DNA of 64,000 bases from Fodinicola acaciae (GCF_010993745.1 NZ_WOTN01000002.1:806001-870000), one strand, 5' to 3'; numbered from the stretch's first letter, positions 8,450 through 18,194 are shown. Notes: generated from the sequence alone by a model not told the origin. Numbers and translations: made by a program.

Positions 8450-8631
8450 GCCGGGCCCGAGGGGGCCGGTGGTAGCTGGGCGAGGGGGCCGGCTGCCACT
8501 GGTGGGTCGCACGAGGCCGTACGGGCTGGACGGGCTGCCTCCGTCCGGTCCGTACGGCTGAAGCTCGGCCGGAAAATGTCGCAGGGGGCGAGGAAACTCG
8601 GATCGGGGGCGGCATTTGGCGGCCGTACGGC

Positions 8632-8678
8632 CGCATGGCCACCATGCGTGCGACCAACGCACGCATGGTGGCCATGCG
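8632..8678. terminator. Perfect 21-bp hairpin between convergent genes
   Basis: Arms 8632-8652 and 8658-8678 are perfect reverse complements with a 5-nt loop (ACCAA). It lies 12 bp beyond the stop of the S53 peptidase gene on the minus strand. It has no T tract, but its length and position suit a bidirectional terminator or an mRNA 3'-end stabiliser. Confidence 0.65.
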
Positions 8679-8690
8679 ACCACTTGAGGG

Positions 8691-11600
8691 CTACGGCTTG
8701 ACCAGGGTGAAGTTCTTGGTCGTCACCTGACCCTGCTTGATCGACACCGTCGTCGTCTGCGGACGGAAGCCGTCCTTGGCGACGATCAGCGTCAGCGGGT
8801 TGTTGCGATAGTCCAGCCACAGGCCATAGTTGCCCTGCGCGTCGGTCTTCAGCGTGTACGACGCCGTCCAGCTGTCGACCTCCACGGTGGCCCCGGCCAG
8901 CGCGACGAGGTTGCCCGAGGCATCCTTCACCGTCACCTTGCCGGTCACCTTCCCCCAGGTCGTCGGCGGTTTCACCGTCAACGAGACCGGGACGGCGGCG
9001 TTGCCGTACGGCGTGTTGCCGTTGACCGCGAGACCGGCGGTCAGCGTGCCGGGCTGGGTGATCTCCTGGACGCTGGCGTCCAGGGTGACCGCGATCGTGG
9101 CGCTCTTGCCAGGTGCGAGCGTGCCGCTGGTCGCGCTCTCCGACAGCCAGGACACGTCCTGGTTGTCACCCTGGTCATAGCCGGGCAGCACCTCGGCGGT
9201 GGCCACCGGCGGCACGAACTGGCCACCGGGGTTGCCGCCGATCTTGTAGAACCCGAGCGCACTGCCGGTGCGATAGAGCGAGGTGTTCGAGTTGGGCAGC
9301 GCGGTCCAGGCGTTGGCGCCCGGGTCGTACGCGTAACCGGTGTTGGTCACCGTGGTGCTGCCGCTGACCACGCCACCGCTGACCACCAGCTTGCCGTTGG
9401 CCGCGGCGTAACCGGCACCCCAGAAGTCGTTCGGCAGGTCGGCGACGGCCGTCCAGCTGTCACTGCTCGGGGTGTACGCGTAGGTCTTCTTGCTGGTCGC
9501 CGAGCCGGTGTTGCCGCCGGCGCAGTAGAGCACGCCGCCGATGCCACCGCAGGACAGCCACGACGTCTTCTCCGGATAGTTCGCGGCCTTGGTCCAGCTG
9601 TTGCCGGCGATGTCGTAGACCTGCACGTCTTGCGCGCCGCACGCGGAGGCGGTGCAGCCACCGACGACGTAGAGCTTGCCGCCGAGCAGCGCGTGTCCCG
9701 ATCCCGCGTACGGGGTCGGCATGGACGCGCCGGTCGACCAGCTGTTGGACGCGGTGTCGTAGATCGACGTCACGCCGAGCGGAGCGCCGGAGGCACCCCA
9801 ACCGCCGGAGGCGTAGATCTTGCCGTTGAGGAACGCTCCGGCCGGTGCCTCACGCGTGCCGGCCGGCGAGGTGCCCAGCTTGCTCCACGACCCGGCGGTC
9901 GGGTCGTACGCGTAGAGGTCGGCGGTGTCGTCGCTGCCGGTGTAGCCGAACTCCGAGTAGAGCTTGCCGTTGCCGGCGACCACCAGGTTGTCCTGGACGG
10001 CGGTCGGATAGTTCGGCAGCCCGGTCCACGGCGCCGCGGACGGGTTGGCGTCCTTCGGCGTGGCGGCCTTCTTGCCCTTGGCGGCCGCCGCCTTCATCGA
10101 CAGCGCCTGCGGCGTGGCGCGTACGTTGTGCACCGCCGCTCCGCCGGCCGTCTGCTGCGTGAAGCCACCGGGCGCCTCGGCGATCTTGTACGTCGCCGGA
10201 GCGGTGCCGGTGTTGGTGATCTTCACGTTCGCGGTCGCCTGGCCAGCCCACGGCACGGTCTTGTTGATCGCCGCCGGCGTCACCGTCAGCCGCGGCGCGG
10301 TGAGGGTGAAGTCGGCCTTGGTCACGCCGTCGGTGGCGATGTCGACGTTGCTCGACGCCGCCACGTAGCCGCCCTTGCCGGCGGTCACCTTGTGCGAGCC
10401 GGTCAGCGAGGAGAAGAACCAGTAGAAGCCGGCGCCCTGGTCGGCGTCGCTGGCCGTACCGGCGTTCTCCGCCGGCTTGTCCGTGCTGGTGACGGTCGCG
10501 CCGTCGACACCGGCGCCGGTGTTGGCGTCGGTCACGTGACCGACCACCAGGCCGCCGTGCGTCGCGACGCATGCGCGGTTGCCGACGAACACGTCATCGA
10601 GCTGCCAGTGGTAGGCGTAGGTGCCCTGGTAGTGGAACCGCAGCCTGACGTTGTTCTTGCCGGCCGCGGTCGCCAGCGCCTGGTCGATCTTCGCCGGTCC
10701 GAGCAGGCTGGCGGTCGTACGGTGCCAGATGTTGGTCCAGGTCGTGCCGCCGTCGACGCTCAGGTCGACGTCGGCGGTCGAGTTCGAATACGCCTTGTAT
10801 TCGGTGTCCGCGGTGAGCACCGGGGTGGTGGCCGCGGTCAGGTCGTACGCCGGCGTGGTCAGCACGGTGTCCTGGTGCTTGCCGCTGCCGAGCTTGTCGG
10901 AGTCGATGATCGCGAAGGCACCGGTGCCACCGGTCTTGTTGCCGCGCTTGCCCGGGTCGTCGAAGACCCAGCCGCCGTCGGCGGTCGCGTTGGTCACCGT
11001 CCAGCCGTCCGGCGGCGCCGCCGTCGAGTCGAACGTCTGCGTCGTGCCGGTGGTCTGGAAGGTGTAGCCAGGAGCCGTGCAGTTGGCCGACGCCTTCAGC
11101 TGGATGTCCTTGTGCAGGTCGGAGCCGGCGACGGTGACCGGGATGTCGGCCGCGTCGTAGCCCGGGACCTTCGAGGTCACGTGCAGCGTGTACGTGGCGT
11201 TGGCCGGCAGCTGGACGCTGTAGCGCCCGGTCGTCGGGTCGGTGCTGCCGGACAGGGCCGTGCCGTTCACGCTGAAGCCGGCGTAAAGCGGCCAGCCGTG
11301 ACCGGAGCCGTCGATGACGGTGCCGCTGACCGACACCTTCGGCACGGCCGCGAGCGCGAAGTCCTTGGTCACCTTGCCGCCGTCGGCGATGACCACGCCG
11401 GACGCCGTCTGCGTGGTGTAGCCGAAGGCGGTGGCGGTCAGGTCGTACGTCCCGGCCGGCACGGTCAGGTCGTACTTGCCGGCCGCGTCCGTGGTGGCGG
11501 ACAGGTCGCCGGCGGTCACCTTGGCGCCGGCAACCGGCGCGCCGGAAGCGGTGTCGGTGACGGTGCCGAGCAGCTCACCGTGTGGGCCGGTGCCGAAGGC

Positions 11601-12833
11601 GCTGACCCCCTTCGGCGTGCCGAGGCCGGTCGGGCCGTCGTAGCCGGCGCCGGCGGTGCACAGGTATGCCGGTGTGCAGGTGCCGTTGTTGCCGGTCGTC
11701 ACGTCGTTGAAGGCGGACGGCTTGGTGTAGGGGTAGGAGTTGGGGAAGCTGCCGGCCGCCGGGGCGCCGGCCACCGCGTACGCGCCGGCGATGATCGGTG
11801 CCGAGGCGCTGGTGCCGCCGTACACCTCCCAGCCACCCGCCTGGTAGGTGTTGTAGACCGCGACGCCGGTCACCGGGTCGGCGACCGCGGAGACGTCGGC
11901 GACGGTCCGCTTGGCGCAGCCGGTGTCGGTCTGGAACGCCGGCTTGGGCTCCACCGAGGAGCAGCCGCTGCCGGGGCCGCCGTACTGGTTGTGCCAGACG
12001 CTCTCCGACCAGCCGCGCGTGCTGCTGTCGCGCACCAGTGCGGTGCCGCCGACCGAGGTCACGTACTGGGACGCGGCCGGGTAGGAGACGCCGTAGTTGT
12101 CGTCGCCGGAGCTGGCCGTGATGGCCACGCCGGGATGCTTGTAGTAGAGGTCGTCCAGCTCCAGCTCGGAGGCGTCCTCGCCGTCGGAGCCGTAGCTGTT
12201 GGACACGAACTTCGCGCCCAGGTCGACCGCCTTGTTCACGGCCAGGCCCAGGTTGTCGAAGGAGTTGTCGTCGGCCTCGACGAGCAGGATGTTGGCCTGC
12301 GGTGCGATGGCGGACACCATGTCGATGTCCAGCGCGATCTCGCCGGCCCAACCGGCGTTCGCCGGCGGGTACGGGCCCTGGTCGCCGCGCTGGTTGACCT
12401 TCTTGAAGCAGCCGTTGGCGGTGGTGCACGGCGGCAGGCCGTACTGGGACCGGTAGACGGCGAGGTCGGCCTCGGCGTTGGGGTTGTCGAAGGCGTCGAC
12501 GACGGCGACCGTCTGGCCGGCGCCGCCGTTGGCCGGGATCTGGTACGCCGAACCCAGGTCGGCCGGACCGAAGCCGCTTGGCGTGTCGGTCAGCGGCCGG
12601 ATGCCTTTCTTACTCGGAATATCGGTACGCTTCAGCGCGAAGCACCGCATTCCGGAGATGCCTTTTCCTTTGGCCGTACTGCCACATAGGGCCGATACGG
12701 CCGGTTTTGTGCTTGCTGGCTTGGTCGGCGCGGCAGCGGCCGGCTGCATCACACCGAGGACCAGAGCCGCCGCGGCGGCTCCGGCTGCGAACAGGTTTCC
12801 TGGTCTGAACAGGCGATCGCGTCTTCTCGTCAT
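8691..12833 (-). CDS. Secreted S53 (sedolisin-type) peptidase with regulatory-like and Kelch domains
   Basis: A 1380-residue secreted protein. A signal peptide (MTRRRDRLFRPG and a hydrophobic run to about residue 35) is followed by an S53 catalytic domain (about 85-420) with Glu165 and Asp169 in GEIALDIDMV, the SSGDDNYG oxyanion region and Ser in GGTSASAP. The roughly 180-residue propeptide usual in this family is missing or very short. Next come carboxypeptidase regulatory-like beta-sandwiches (about 425-585), a jelly-roll-like region, another regulatory-like unit, a Kelch beta-propeller (about 970-1210) and a final regulatory-like unit. It probably degrades protein outside the cell, with the accessory modules binding substrate or wall. 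A 14-bp palindrome (CGTCGGCGCCGACG, 12856-12869) lies in the 5' leader. A LAL regulator is divergent from it. Confidence 0.9.
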   Translation of the reverse strand: MTRRRDRLFRPGNLFAAGAAAAALVLGVMQPAAAAPTKPASTKPAVSALCGSTAKGKGISGMRCFALKRTDIPSKKGIRPLTDTPSGFGPADLGSAYQIPANGGAGQTVAVVDAFDNPNAEADLAVYRSQYGLPPCTTANGCFKKVNQRGDQGPYPPANAGWAGEIALDIDMVSAIAPQANILLVEADDNSFDNLGLAVNKAVDLGAKFVSNSYGSDGEDASELELDDLYYKHPGVAITASSGDDNYGVSYPAASQYVTSVGGTALVRDSSTRGWSESVWHNQYGGPGSGCSSVEPKPAFQTDTGCAKRTVADVSAVADPVTGVAVYNTYQAGGWEVYGGTSASAPIIAGAYAVAGAPAAGSFPNSYPYTKPSAFNDVTTGNNGTCTPAYLCTAGAGYDGPTGLGTPKGVSAFGTGPHGELLGTVTDTASGAPVAGAKVTAGDLSATTDAAGKYDLTVPAGTYDLTATAFGYTTQTASGVVIADGGKVTKDFALAAVPKVSVSGTVIDGSGHGWPLYAGFSVNGTALSGSTDPTTGRYSVQLPANATYTLHVTSKVPGYDAADIPVTVAGSDLHKDIQLKASANCTAPGYTFQTTGTTQTFDSTAAPPDGWTVTNATADGGWVFDDPGKRGNKTGGTGAFAIIDSDKLGSGKHQDTVLTTPAYDLTAATTPVLTADTEYKAYSNSTADVDLSVDGGTTWTNIWHRTTASLLGPAKIDQALATAAGKNNVRLRFHYQGTYAYHWQLDDVFVGNRACVATHGGLVVGHVTDANTGAGVDGATVTSTDKPAENAGTASDADQGAGFYWFFSSLTGSHKVTAGKGGYVAASSNVDIATDGVTKADFTLTAPRLTVTPAAINKTVPWAGQATANVKITNTGTAPATYKIAEAPGGFTQQTAGGAAVHNVRATPQALSMKAAAAKGKKAATPKDANPSAAPWTGLPNYPTAVQDNLVVAGNGKLYSEFGYTGSDDTADLYAYDPTAGSWSKLGTSPAGTREAPAGAFLNGKIYASGGWGASGAPLGVTSIYDTASNSWSTGASMPTPYAGSGHALLGGKLYVVGGCTASACGAQDVQVYDIAGNSWTKAANYPEKTSWLSCGGIGGVLYCAGGNTGSATSKKTYAYTPSSDSWTAVADLPNDFWGAGYAAANGKLVVSGGVVSGSTTVTNTGYAYDPGANAWTALPNSNTSLYRTGSALGFYKIGGNPGGQFVPPVATAEVLPGYDQGDNQDVSWLSESATSGTLAPGKSATIAVTLDASVQEITQPGTLTAGLAVNGNTPYGNAAVPVSLTVKPPTTWGKVTGKVTVKDASGNLVALAGATVEVDSWTASYTLKTDAQGNYGLWLDYRNNPLTLIVAKDGFRPQTTTVSIKQGQVTTKNFTLVKP

Positions 12834-13073
12834 GCTTCTCCCTGAACAGGACGGACGTCGGCGCCGACGACGTTATGGATCGGTCAGGTAATGCATAAGA
12901 CGGGGAAACCCTTGAAATCCCCTTGCCGAGTTGGGGGGAATACGTCCCTATGTGGCCATCCAGTCGACATTGATGGGCCAGCGTTACCTGGACTCACCCT
13001 TATCAATCTTTTGGTGGGCATCATCGGCCAAACGGTCGTTGTCCCGGCCGAACCGGCAGACGAGCCTTAACAC

Positions 13074-15833
13074 GTGTTTCCCGGCCAGCCCGTGGGGCGG
13101 ACAGAGCTGCTTGAGCGGTGTTGGTCCGGGCTGTCCGCCGGGGGCCTGGTGTTGTACGGCCCTGCCGGCATCGGCAAAACTACGGTCGTACGCGCGCTTG
13201 CGAACGTTGTTCGCAGCGCCGATCCGGAGACGGTCGTCCTGCAGTGTGCGCCGGTCGAGCCGGATCGCCAGCTGCCGCTGGCCGCGCTCGCCGACCTGCT
13301 GGCCGGAGCCGATCACGGTGTGATGGCCGCGCTTCCGGCGCGCCAGCACGAGGTTCTGGACGCGTTGAGCCGCGGCGAGCTGACCGGCCAGGCCGACCGG
13401 CTGGCCGTACGGATCGCCGTTCGTGACTTCCTGGTGGAGCTCGGGCGCGCGCATCCTGTCGTGCTGGCGCTGGACAACGCGCAGTGGATCGACCCGGAAT
13501 CGGCCGCCGTGCTGGAGTTCGCGATCGCGCGGATCGGTCCGGCCGGCCTGCGAGTGGTGGTCGCCGAGCGGGTCGCCTATGGCGGTGCGCCGGCAACGAC
13601 GCTTTGTCCGGATGGCGGCGCCGAGTTGGAGGTGTCGCCACTGCCGGCCGGCGCGCTGATCGCGCTGGTCCGCGCGCGGGTCGGTGACGCGCTGCCCGGC
13701 TGGGCCGTACGCCGGATTTGTGCGGTGAGCGACGGAAATCCGTGGTTCGCGGTGGAGATCGCCACGGCCGCCGCGCAACGCGACCGGCCGCCACAGCTCG
13801 GCGAGCCGCTGCCGGTGCCGGCGCGGCTGCGCGGGCTCGTAGTGCCGCAGTTGGCCGCGCTTTCCGCCAGTACGCTGGAAACCCTGTTGTTCGCCGCCGC
13901 CAGCGATCGGCCGACGGTCGAGCTGTTGCGGCGTGCCGGACGTACGTGCGTCACCGAAGAGCTGGCCGAGGCGGCCGGTGCCGGAGTCGCCGATCTGGAC
14001 TACGACGGCGTCGTCAGCTTCGCTTTTCCCTTACTTTCCGCGGTTGTCTACGACCGCGCGCCAGGAATCCGGCGCGCCGCCGTACACGCCGCATTGGCCG
14101 GCGTCGTCGATGATCCGGTCGCCCGTGCCCGGCATCGCGCGCTTGGCGACACGGCGAACATCCGCTTCGCGGCAGCTGAGCTCGATCGCGCCGCCGAGCT
14201 TGCGGCGGCTCGTGGCGCGCCGGCGGCCGCGGCTGAGCTGGCCGCGCTGGCCGCGCGTCGCACGTCCACAGTGGACACCGCGCTGGTCATCCAACGTGCG
14301 TTACGTACGGCCGAATTCGCCGCCAACGCGGCGATGTACGACCTGGCGCGGCCGGCCGCTGAGAACGTTCTCGCCATCGCCACCGCACCGGCCGACCGGG
14401 TACGCGCCGGCCTGGTGTTGCTCGACACGGTCGGCCAGGGACTCGTGCATGCCGCCGGACTTTTCAACCGGGTGCTGGTGGATGCCGGCAACGACCCGGT
14501 CTTGCTCGCGCCGGTGCGGGTGTGGGTCGGCATCCGTTGTCTGTTGGAAGGCCAGCTGACCGAGGCGCGGGCCGAGGCGGAGCGCGCGTTGGCGCTGGCG
14601 GAAGCGGCCGGCGACAGCACGGTTGGCGCCGTCGCGCTGCAGGTTTTGAGCATGGCGCAGCTTTATCTCGGCGATCCGACCGCCGAGCGTACGATCGAGC
14701 GCGCTTTCGTCGACACCGCTGGCACTTTTGGCGCGCGTGCGAAAAGAGCGCGGCTGTGGCTGCTGTCCGGCCGGCTCGTACCGGCGCGCAACGAGCTCGC
14801 GCAGCTGGCTGTCAGCGCGGACCGGTTAGGGTTGCCGAGCCAGTTGTGGCTGGTGTTGCCGGACCTGATCGATGCCGAGGTGCGACTCGGAAACTGTTCT
14901 TCGGCGCTGCAATATGGTGCGCGCGGTCTGCGGTTGGCCGACGAGGCCGATCTCGGTCGCGGCCCGGTGCTCTTCTCCGCGGCGCTGGCCGAGGCGGCCG
15001 GTGGCTCGTTGCAACGGGCCGGAGAGCTTGCGCGGAGTGCTGTCGCGGCGTCGGAGGCGGACGCGGATCGGTTGATGCAGCTGCGATCCACCGCGCTGCA
15101 CGGTCACGTCTCGCTGCTGGCCGGCCGTCCGGCGGAGGCGCTGGTGCCGCTCCGGCAGGCCGCCAAGCTGTCCGAGTCGATGAGCTTGGCGGAGCCGGCT
15201 TTGAGCGGTTGGCAGCCTGATCTGGCTGAGGCGTACATCCGGCTCGGCAACGACGACCGCGCGCACACCGTCATCGAACGCGCGGTCGAGCAGGCCGAGC
15301 GGCTGGACCGGGCCGGCGTCCTCGCCGCCCTCGGCCGCGCCGAAGGCCTGCGCCTCGCGTCGATCGGCCAGCCCGACCGCGCCGCCGCCGTCCTGCAGGT
15401 CTCCGCCGACCGCTTCGGCACCCTGTCGATGCCCCTCGAACACGGCCGTACGCTGCTGGAACTCGCCCGCCTCGAACGCCGTCGCCGCCACCGCGCCGCC
15501 GCCGAACGAGCCCTCGGCGCCGCCGTGGAAATCTTCGACCGCGCCGGCGCGCAGGCCTGGCTGCAACGAGCCCGCTCCGAAGCCGGCCCCACCGACCCCA
15601 GCCCCTCCGCCGGCCCGGTCCTGACCGCCGACGAACGCCAAGTCACCGCCATGGCCATCGCCGGCGCCACCAACGCCGAGATCGCTCGTACACTTTTCGT
15701 CAGTGTGAAGACCGTCGAGGCTAAACTTTCCCGTATCTACCGGAAAATCGGCGTACGGTCGCGCCGGCAGCTGGCCCTGAAGCTGGGAAGCGCGGCCGGG
15801 GAGTCCGATGCCCTGGACACGGTCGCTGGATAG
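13074..15833 (+). CDS. LAL-type LuxR transcriptional regulator with AAA/NACHT-like ATPase
   Basis: A 919-residue regulator of the large ATP-binding LuxR family. A Walker A motif, GPAGIGKTT (residues 29-37), opens an ATPase domain; the middle is alanine-rich alpha-helical repeat (TPR-like) sequence; the C terminus is a LuxR helix-turn-helix (EIARTLFVSVKTVEAKLSRI, about 870-890). The start is GTG 13074; no clear ribosome-binding site precedes it. LAL proteins activate sugar-utilisation or secondary-metabolite genes on binding an inducer and ATP. Being divergent from the S53 peptidase gene with a 240-bp shared control region, it is a plausible regulator of that gene, but this is inference from position. 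Confidence 0.9.
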   Translation: MFPGQPVGRTELLERCWSGLSAGGLVLYGPAGIGKTTVVRALANVVRSADPETVVLQCAPVEPDRQLPLAALADLLAGADHGVMAALPARQHEVLDALSRGELTGQADRLAVRIAVRDFLVELGRAHPVVLALDNAQWIDPESAAVLEFAIARIGPAGLRVVVAERVAYGGAPATTLCPDGGAELEVSPLPAGALIALVRARVGDALPGWAVRRICAVSDGNPWFAVEIATAAAQRDRPPQLGEPLPVPARLRGLVVPQLAALSASTLETLLFAAASDRPTVELLRRAGRTCVTEELAEAAGAGVADLDYDGVVSFAFPLLSAVVYDRAPGIRRAAVHAALAGVVDDPVARARHRALGDTANIRFAAAELDRAAELAAARGAPAAAAELAALAARRTSTVDTALVIQRALRTAEFAANAAMYDLARPAAENVLAIATAPADRVRAGLVLLDTVGQGLVHAAGLFNRVLVDAGNDPVLLAPVRVWVGIRCLLEGQLTEARAEAERALALAEAAGDSTVGAVALQVLSMAQLYLGDPTAERTIERAFVDTAGTFGARAKRARLWLLSGRLVPARNELAQLAVSADRLGLPSQLWLVLPDLIDAEVRLGNCSSALQYGARGLRLADEADLGRGPVLFSAALAEAAGGSLQRAGELARSAVAASEADADRLMQLRSTALHGHVSLLAGRPAEALVPLRQAAKLSESMSLAEPALSGWQPDLAEAYIRLGNDDRAHTVIERAVEQAERLDRAGVLAALGRAEGLRLASIGQPDRAAAVLQVSADRFGTLSMPLEHGRTLLELARLERRRRHRAAAERALGAAVEIFDRAGAQAWLQRARSEAGPTDPSPSAGPVLTADERQVTAMAIAGATNAEIARTLFVSVKTVEAKLSRIYRKIGVRSRRQLALKLGSAAGESDALDTVAG

Positions 15834-15954
15834 TGGTTGCGTTGCGACCTCAAGGGGAGGGGCGCGCGGGGTTTCGCTGTTGGTCCGGTTGAGTGCCGCG
15901 TGTGCGGTTGGGTGGGTGACCAGGAGTATGGCTGGGTCGCCGGAGGTGCCGCGG

Positions 15955-16208
15955 CGTCCCGGTGGGTGGCGTGAGGGTCCACTATGTGGGATGCGAAGGC
16001 ATGTGGAGCGCTAAATGTCCGGCTTGCGAGTTCCGCGGATGGCATGAATGTCGAGTTACTTGCGCTGGACGCAAGAAACAAGGCTTTCATGCTGCCGCGA
16101 TTACTGGAGGCTGTGACGGGTGTGACTACTGAGGCTGATAATACCGTTGTGACTGCCGAGCTGCAACAAATGTCCGTTTTGATGTCTTGTTAAACAAGTA
16201 TTACGCAG
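15955..16208. repeat. Dispersed 254-bp intergenic repeat, copy B
   Basis: Equal in length to copy A (3944-4197) and about 84% identical by hand count. It ends in the same identical 37 bp with palindrome CTTGTT-A-AACAAG (16186-16198). The flanks diverge immediately on both sides apart from the short blocks downstream, so the element has sharp borders. Confidence 0.8.
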
Positions 16209-16275
16209 CCAGGTCGCCCCACCGGCATTGCCAGCCACAGTAGCCACACCAGCACCACTCCGGACGCTGTGATTG

Positions 16276-16397
16276 GCGTGCATGCCGACGGGTTGCTTCC
16301 CATACGTGACCGAGCAAGTCTGGAGAACCCAGCCCCGCCCGCAAACGCGCAGCCGCACCCCCATGCACACCGATTGGCATCCACGCGCCCCTCCCTT
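16276..16397. repeat. 35-bp plus 87-bp blocks shared with 4223-4257 and 4397-4483
   Basis: 16276-16310 matches 4223-4257 with two differences. 16311-16397 matches 4397-4483 with a few differences. Here the two blocks abut; in the first locus a 139-bp hairpin sequence separates them. Confidence 0.7.
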
Positions 16398-16491
16398 CCT
16401 CCCCGCCGCACCATCCCCACTCCACCGCCGCCCCCTCCACCACCGCACCTCCACCCGCCCACCACGACCCCACCCGCTCCAGCAGCACCCC

Positions 16492-16522
16492 TTACCCCCT
16501 CCTGACCAGCCACTTCTAAACT
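16492..16522 (+). promoter_or_regulatory. Putative purK promoter, leaderless
   Basis: A -10 box TAAACT (16517-16522) ends 6 nt before the purK ATG (16529), so transcription would start at the start codon itself. The upstream hexamer TTACCC (16492-16497) is a weak -35 with a 19-nt spacer. No ribosome-binding site precedes the ATG, consistent with a leaderless mRNA. Confidence 0.5.
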
Positions 16523-16528
16523 GGACCC

Positions 16529-17668
16529 ATGGATTCGCGGACCGGGCTGCCGGTGGTTGGCGTGGTGGGGGCCGGACAGTTGGCCAGGATGACCCATCAG
16601 GCGGCCATCGCGCTCGGGCAGTCGCTGCGCATCCTGGCAGCGCACCCCGACGACGGCGCGGCTCTGGTCGCCGCGGATGTCCACATTGGACACCACACCG
16701 ACCTGGACGCGTTGCGGCGGTTTGCCAAGGGGTGCGAGGTGGTGACCTTCGACCACGAGCATGTGCCGCCGGAGCATCTGCGTGCGCTGGCCGGCGAAGG
16801 TGTGGTGGTGCTGCCGGGGCCGGAGGCTCTGTTGTACGCGCAGGACAAGCGCGCGATGCGCGAGAAGCTGACCGATCTTGGCGTGCCGGTGCCGCGCTGG
16901 TCGCCGGTGTCCACAATGGACGACCTGACCGGGTTCACCGACGGTCCGGCGGTGGTGAAGGCCAGTCGCGGCGGGTACGACGGAAAAGGCGTGTGGGTCA
17001 TCGAAAAACCGGTGGACGCGGCCGAGTTGGTCGCGTCTGGTACGCCGCTGATCGTCGAGGAGAAGGTGCCGCTGAGGCGTGAGCTGGCCGCGTTGGTGGC
17101 GAGGTCGCCGTTTGGTCAGGTGTCGGCGTGGCCGGTGGTGGAGACCGTACAGCGCGACGGCATCTGCGTCGAAGTGCTGGCGCCGGCGCCGGGGCTGAGC
17201 GACGAGCGTGCCGTGCAGGCGCAGGAGTTGGCGATCCGGATCGCCAAGGAGCTCGGCGTGGTCGGCGTGCTGGCGGTCGAGCTTTTCGACACTGGCAACG
17301 ACATTCTGGTCAACGAGCTGGCGATGCGGCCGCACAACTCCGGTCACTGGACGATCGACGGTTCGGTCACCAGCCAGTTCGAGCAGCATCTGCGGGCGGT
17401 GCTCGACTATCCGCTCGGCGCCACCAACGCGATCGCGCCGGCTGTCTGCATGGCCAACGTGCTCGGCGGCGCCGATGGCGGCATGCGGTTCGACGAGCGG
17501 CTGCACCACCTGTTCGCCGCGGAGCCGCGTGCGAAAGTGCACCTGTACGGAAAAGCCGTGCGGCCGGGCCGGAAAATCGGTCACGTGACGGTCGTCGGCG
17601 GGTCGTTCGAGGACGTGCGTCCGCGTGCCGCGCGTGCCGCTCGCTGGCTGTCCGACGGAGAGGGATGA
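16529..17668 (+). CDS. purK: 5-(Carboxyamino)imidazole ribonucleotide synthase
   Basis: PurK converts AIR, ATP and bicarbonate to N5-CAIR in purine biosynthesis. The 379-residue protein has the family layout: an N-terminal PreATP-grasp fold ([20 protein letters not shown]), an ATP-grasp core ([17 protein letters not shown], and [21 protein letters not shown] with metal-binding residues) and a C-terminal PurK domain. Length matches the family. The stop at 17666-17668 is one base from the purE start, so the two are translationally coupled. A leaderless promoter is likely, because a -10 box ends 6 nt before the ATG. Confidence 0.97.
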   Translation: MDSRTGLPVVGVVGAGQLARMTHQAAIALGQSLRILAAHPDDGAALVAADVHIGHHTDLDALRRFAKGCEVVTFDHEHVPPEHLRALAGEGVVVLPGPEALLYAQDKRAMREKLTDLGVPVPRWSPVSTMDDLTGFTDGPAVVKASRGGYDGKGVWVIEKPVDAAELVASGTPLIVEEKVPLRRELAALVARSPFGQVSAWPVVETVQRDGICVEVLAPAPGLSDERAVQAQELAIRIAKELGVVGVLAVELFDTGNDILVNELAMRPHNSGHWTIDGSVTSQFEQHLRAVLDYPLGATNAIAPAVCMANVLGGADGGMRFDERLHHLFAAEPRAKVHLYGKAVRPGRKIGHVTVVGGSFEDVRPRAARAARWLSDGEG

Positions 17669-17669
17669 C

Positions 17670-18182
17670 GTGGCACCACTGGTTGGGATCGTGATGGGCA
17701 GCGACTCGGACTGGCCGACGATGCGCGCGGCCGCCGAGGCGCTGGAGGAGTTCGGTGTCGGGTACGAGGCGCAGGTCGTGTCCGCGCACCGCACGCCGCA
17801 GGCGATGCTCGACTACGCGACGGCGGCGGCCGGACGGGGGCTGCGGGTGATCATCGCCGGCGCCGGCGGCGCTGCGCATCTGCCTGGCATGGTCGCGTCG
17901 GCGACGGTGCTGCCGGTGATCGGCGTCCCGGTGCCGCTGAAACACCTGGACGGCATGGATTCGCTGCTGTCGATCGTCCAGATGCCGGCCGGCGTACCGG
18001 TCGCCACCGTCTCGATCGGCGGCGCGCGCAACGCCGGCCTGCTCGCGATCCGCATCCTGGCCAGCGACGACCTCGCGCTGCGGCAGAAAATGGCCGACTT
18101 CCAACAGTCCCTTGTGGACATGGTCGCGGCGAAGAACGCCGCCCTGCAGAAAGAGACGGGGAACCAGGTCGCGGGGTCGTGA
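17670..18182 (+). CDS. purE: N5-carboxyaminoimidazole ribonucleotide mutase
   Basis: PurE (class I) moves the carboxyl group of N5-CAIR to give CAIR, the step after PurK. The 170-residue protein contains the [10 protein letters not shown] loop that binds the phosphate, the VVSAHRTP motif with the catalytic His and the [11 protein letters not shown] glycine-rich loop. The frame is open further upstream inside purK, but GTG 17670 follows GGAGAGGGA, gives the standard N terminus ([10 protein letters not shown]) and starts one base after the purK stop. Close coupling to purK is typical of actinobacteria. Confidence 0.96.
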   Translation: MAPLVGIVMGSDSDWPTMRAAAEALEEFGVGYEAQVVSAHRTPQAMLDYATAAAGRGLRVIIAGAGGAAHLPGMVASATVLPVIGVPVPLKHLDGMDSLLSIVQMPAGVPVATVSIGGARNAGLLAIRILASDDLALRQKMADFQQSLVDMVAAKNAALQKETGNQVAGS

Positions 18183-18194
18183 CTCATCCCCGGC

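Larger units (their letters stand above)
8383..8690. other. Hairpin-rich 308-bp convergent intergenic region
   Basis: No gene is evident. It contains two clear inverted repeats (8420-8449 and 8632-8678) between the convergent GGDEF-like and S53 genes, plus G-rich repeats (GAGGGGGCCGG appears twice near 8459 and 8482). Confidence 0.6.
15834..16528. other. 695-bp non-coding interval with second repeat copy
   Basis: There is no convincing gene. A 69-codon frame (15984-16193) lies wholly inside the 254-bp repeat, and its codon pattern is not conserved with copy A. The interval holds repeat copy B (15955-16208), the 35-bp block (16276-16310) directly joined to the 87-bp block (16311-16397), a C/A-rich stretch, and the purK promoter. 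Confidence 0.65.

Noticed and set aside
9630-12689. A 1019-codon plus-strand open frame antisense to the S53 peptidase
   Set aside because: It is a mirror frame created by GC bias at third codon positions; the minus-strand frame has a signal peptide, catalytic motifs and recognisable domains.
15984-16193. A 69-codon plus-strand ORF inside repeat copy B, and minus-strand frames starting MKALFLASSAS in both copies
   Set aside because: Substitutions between the two repeat copies fall on all codon positions without bias and the frames diverge after about 17 codons, so a conserved protein is unlikely.
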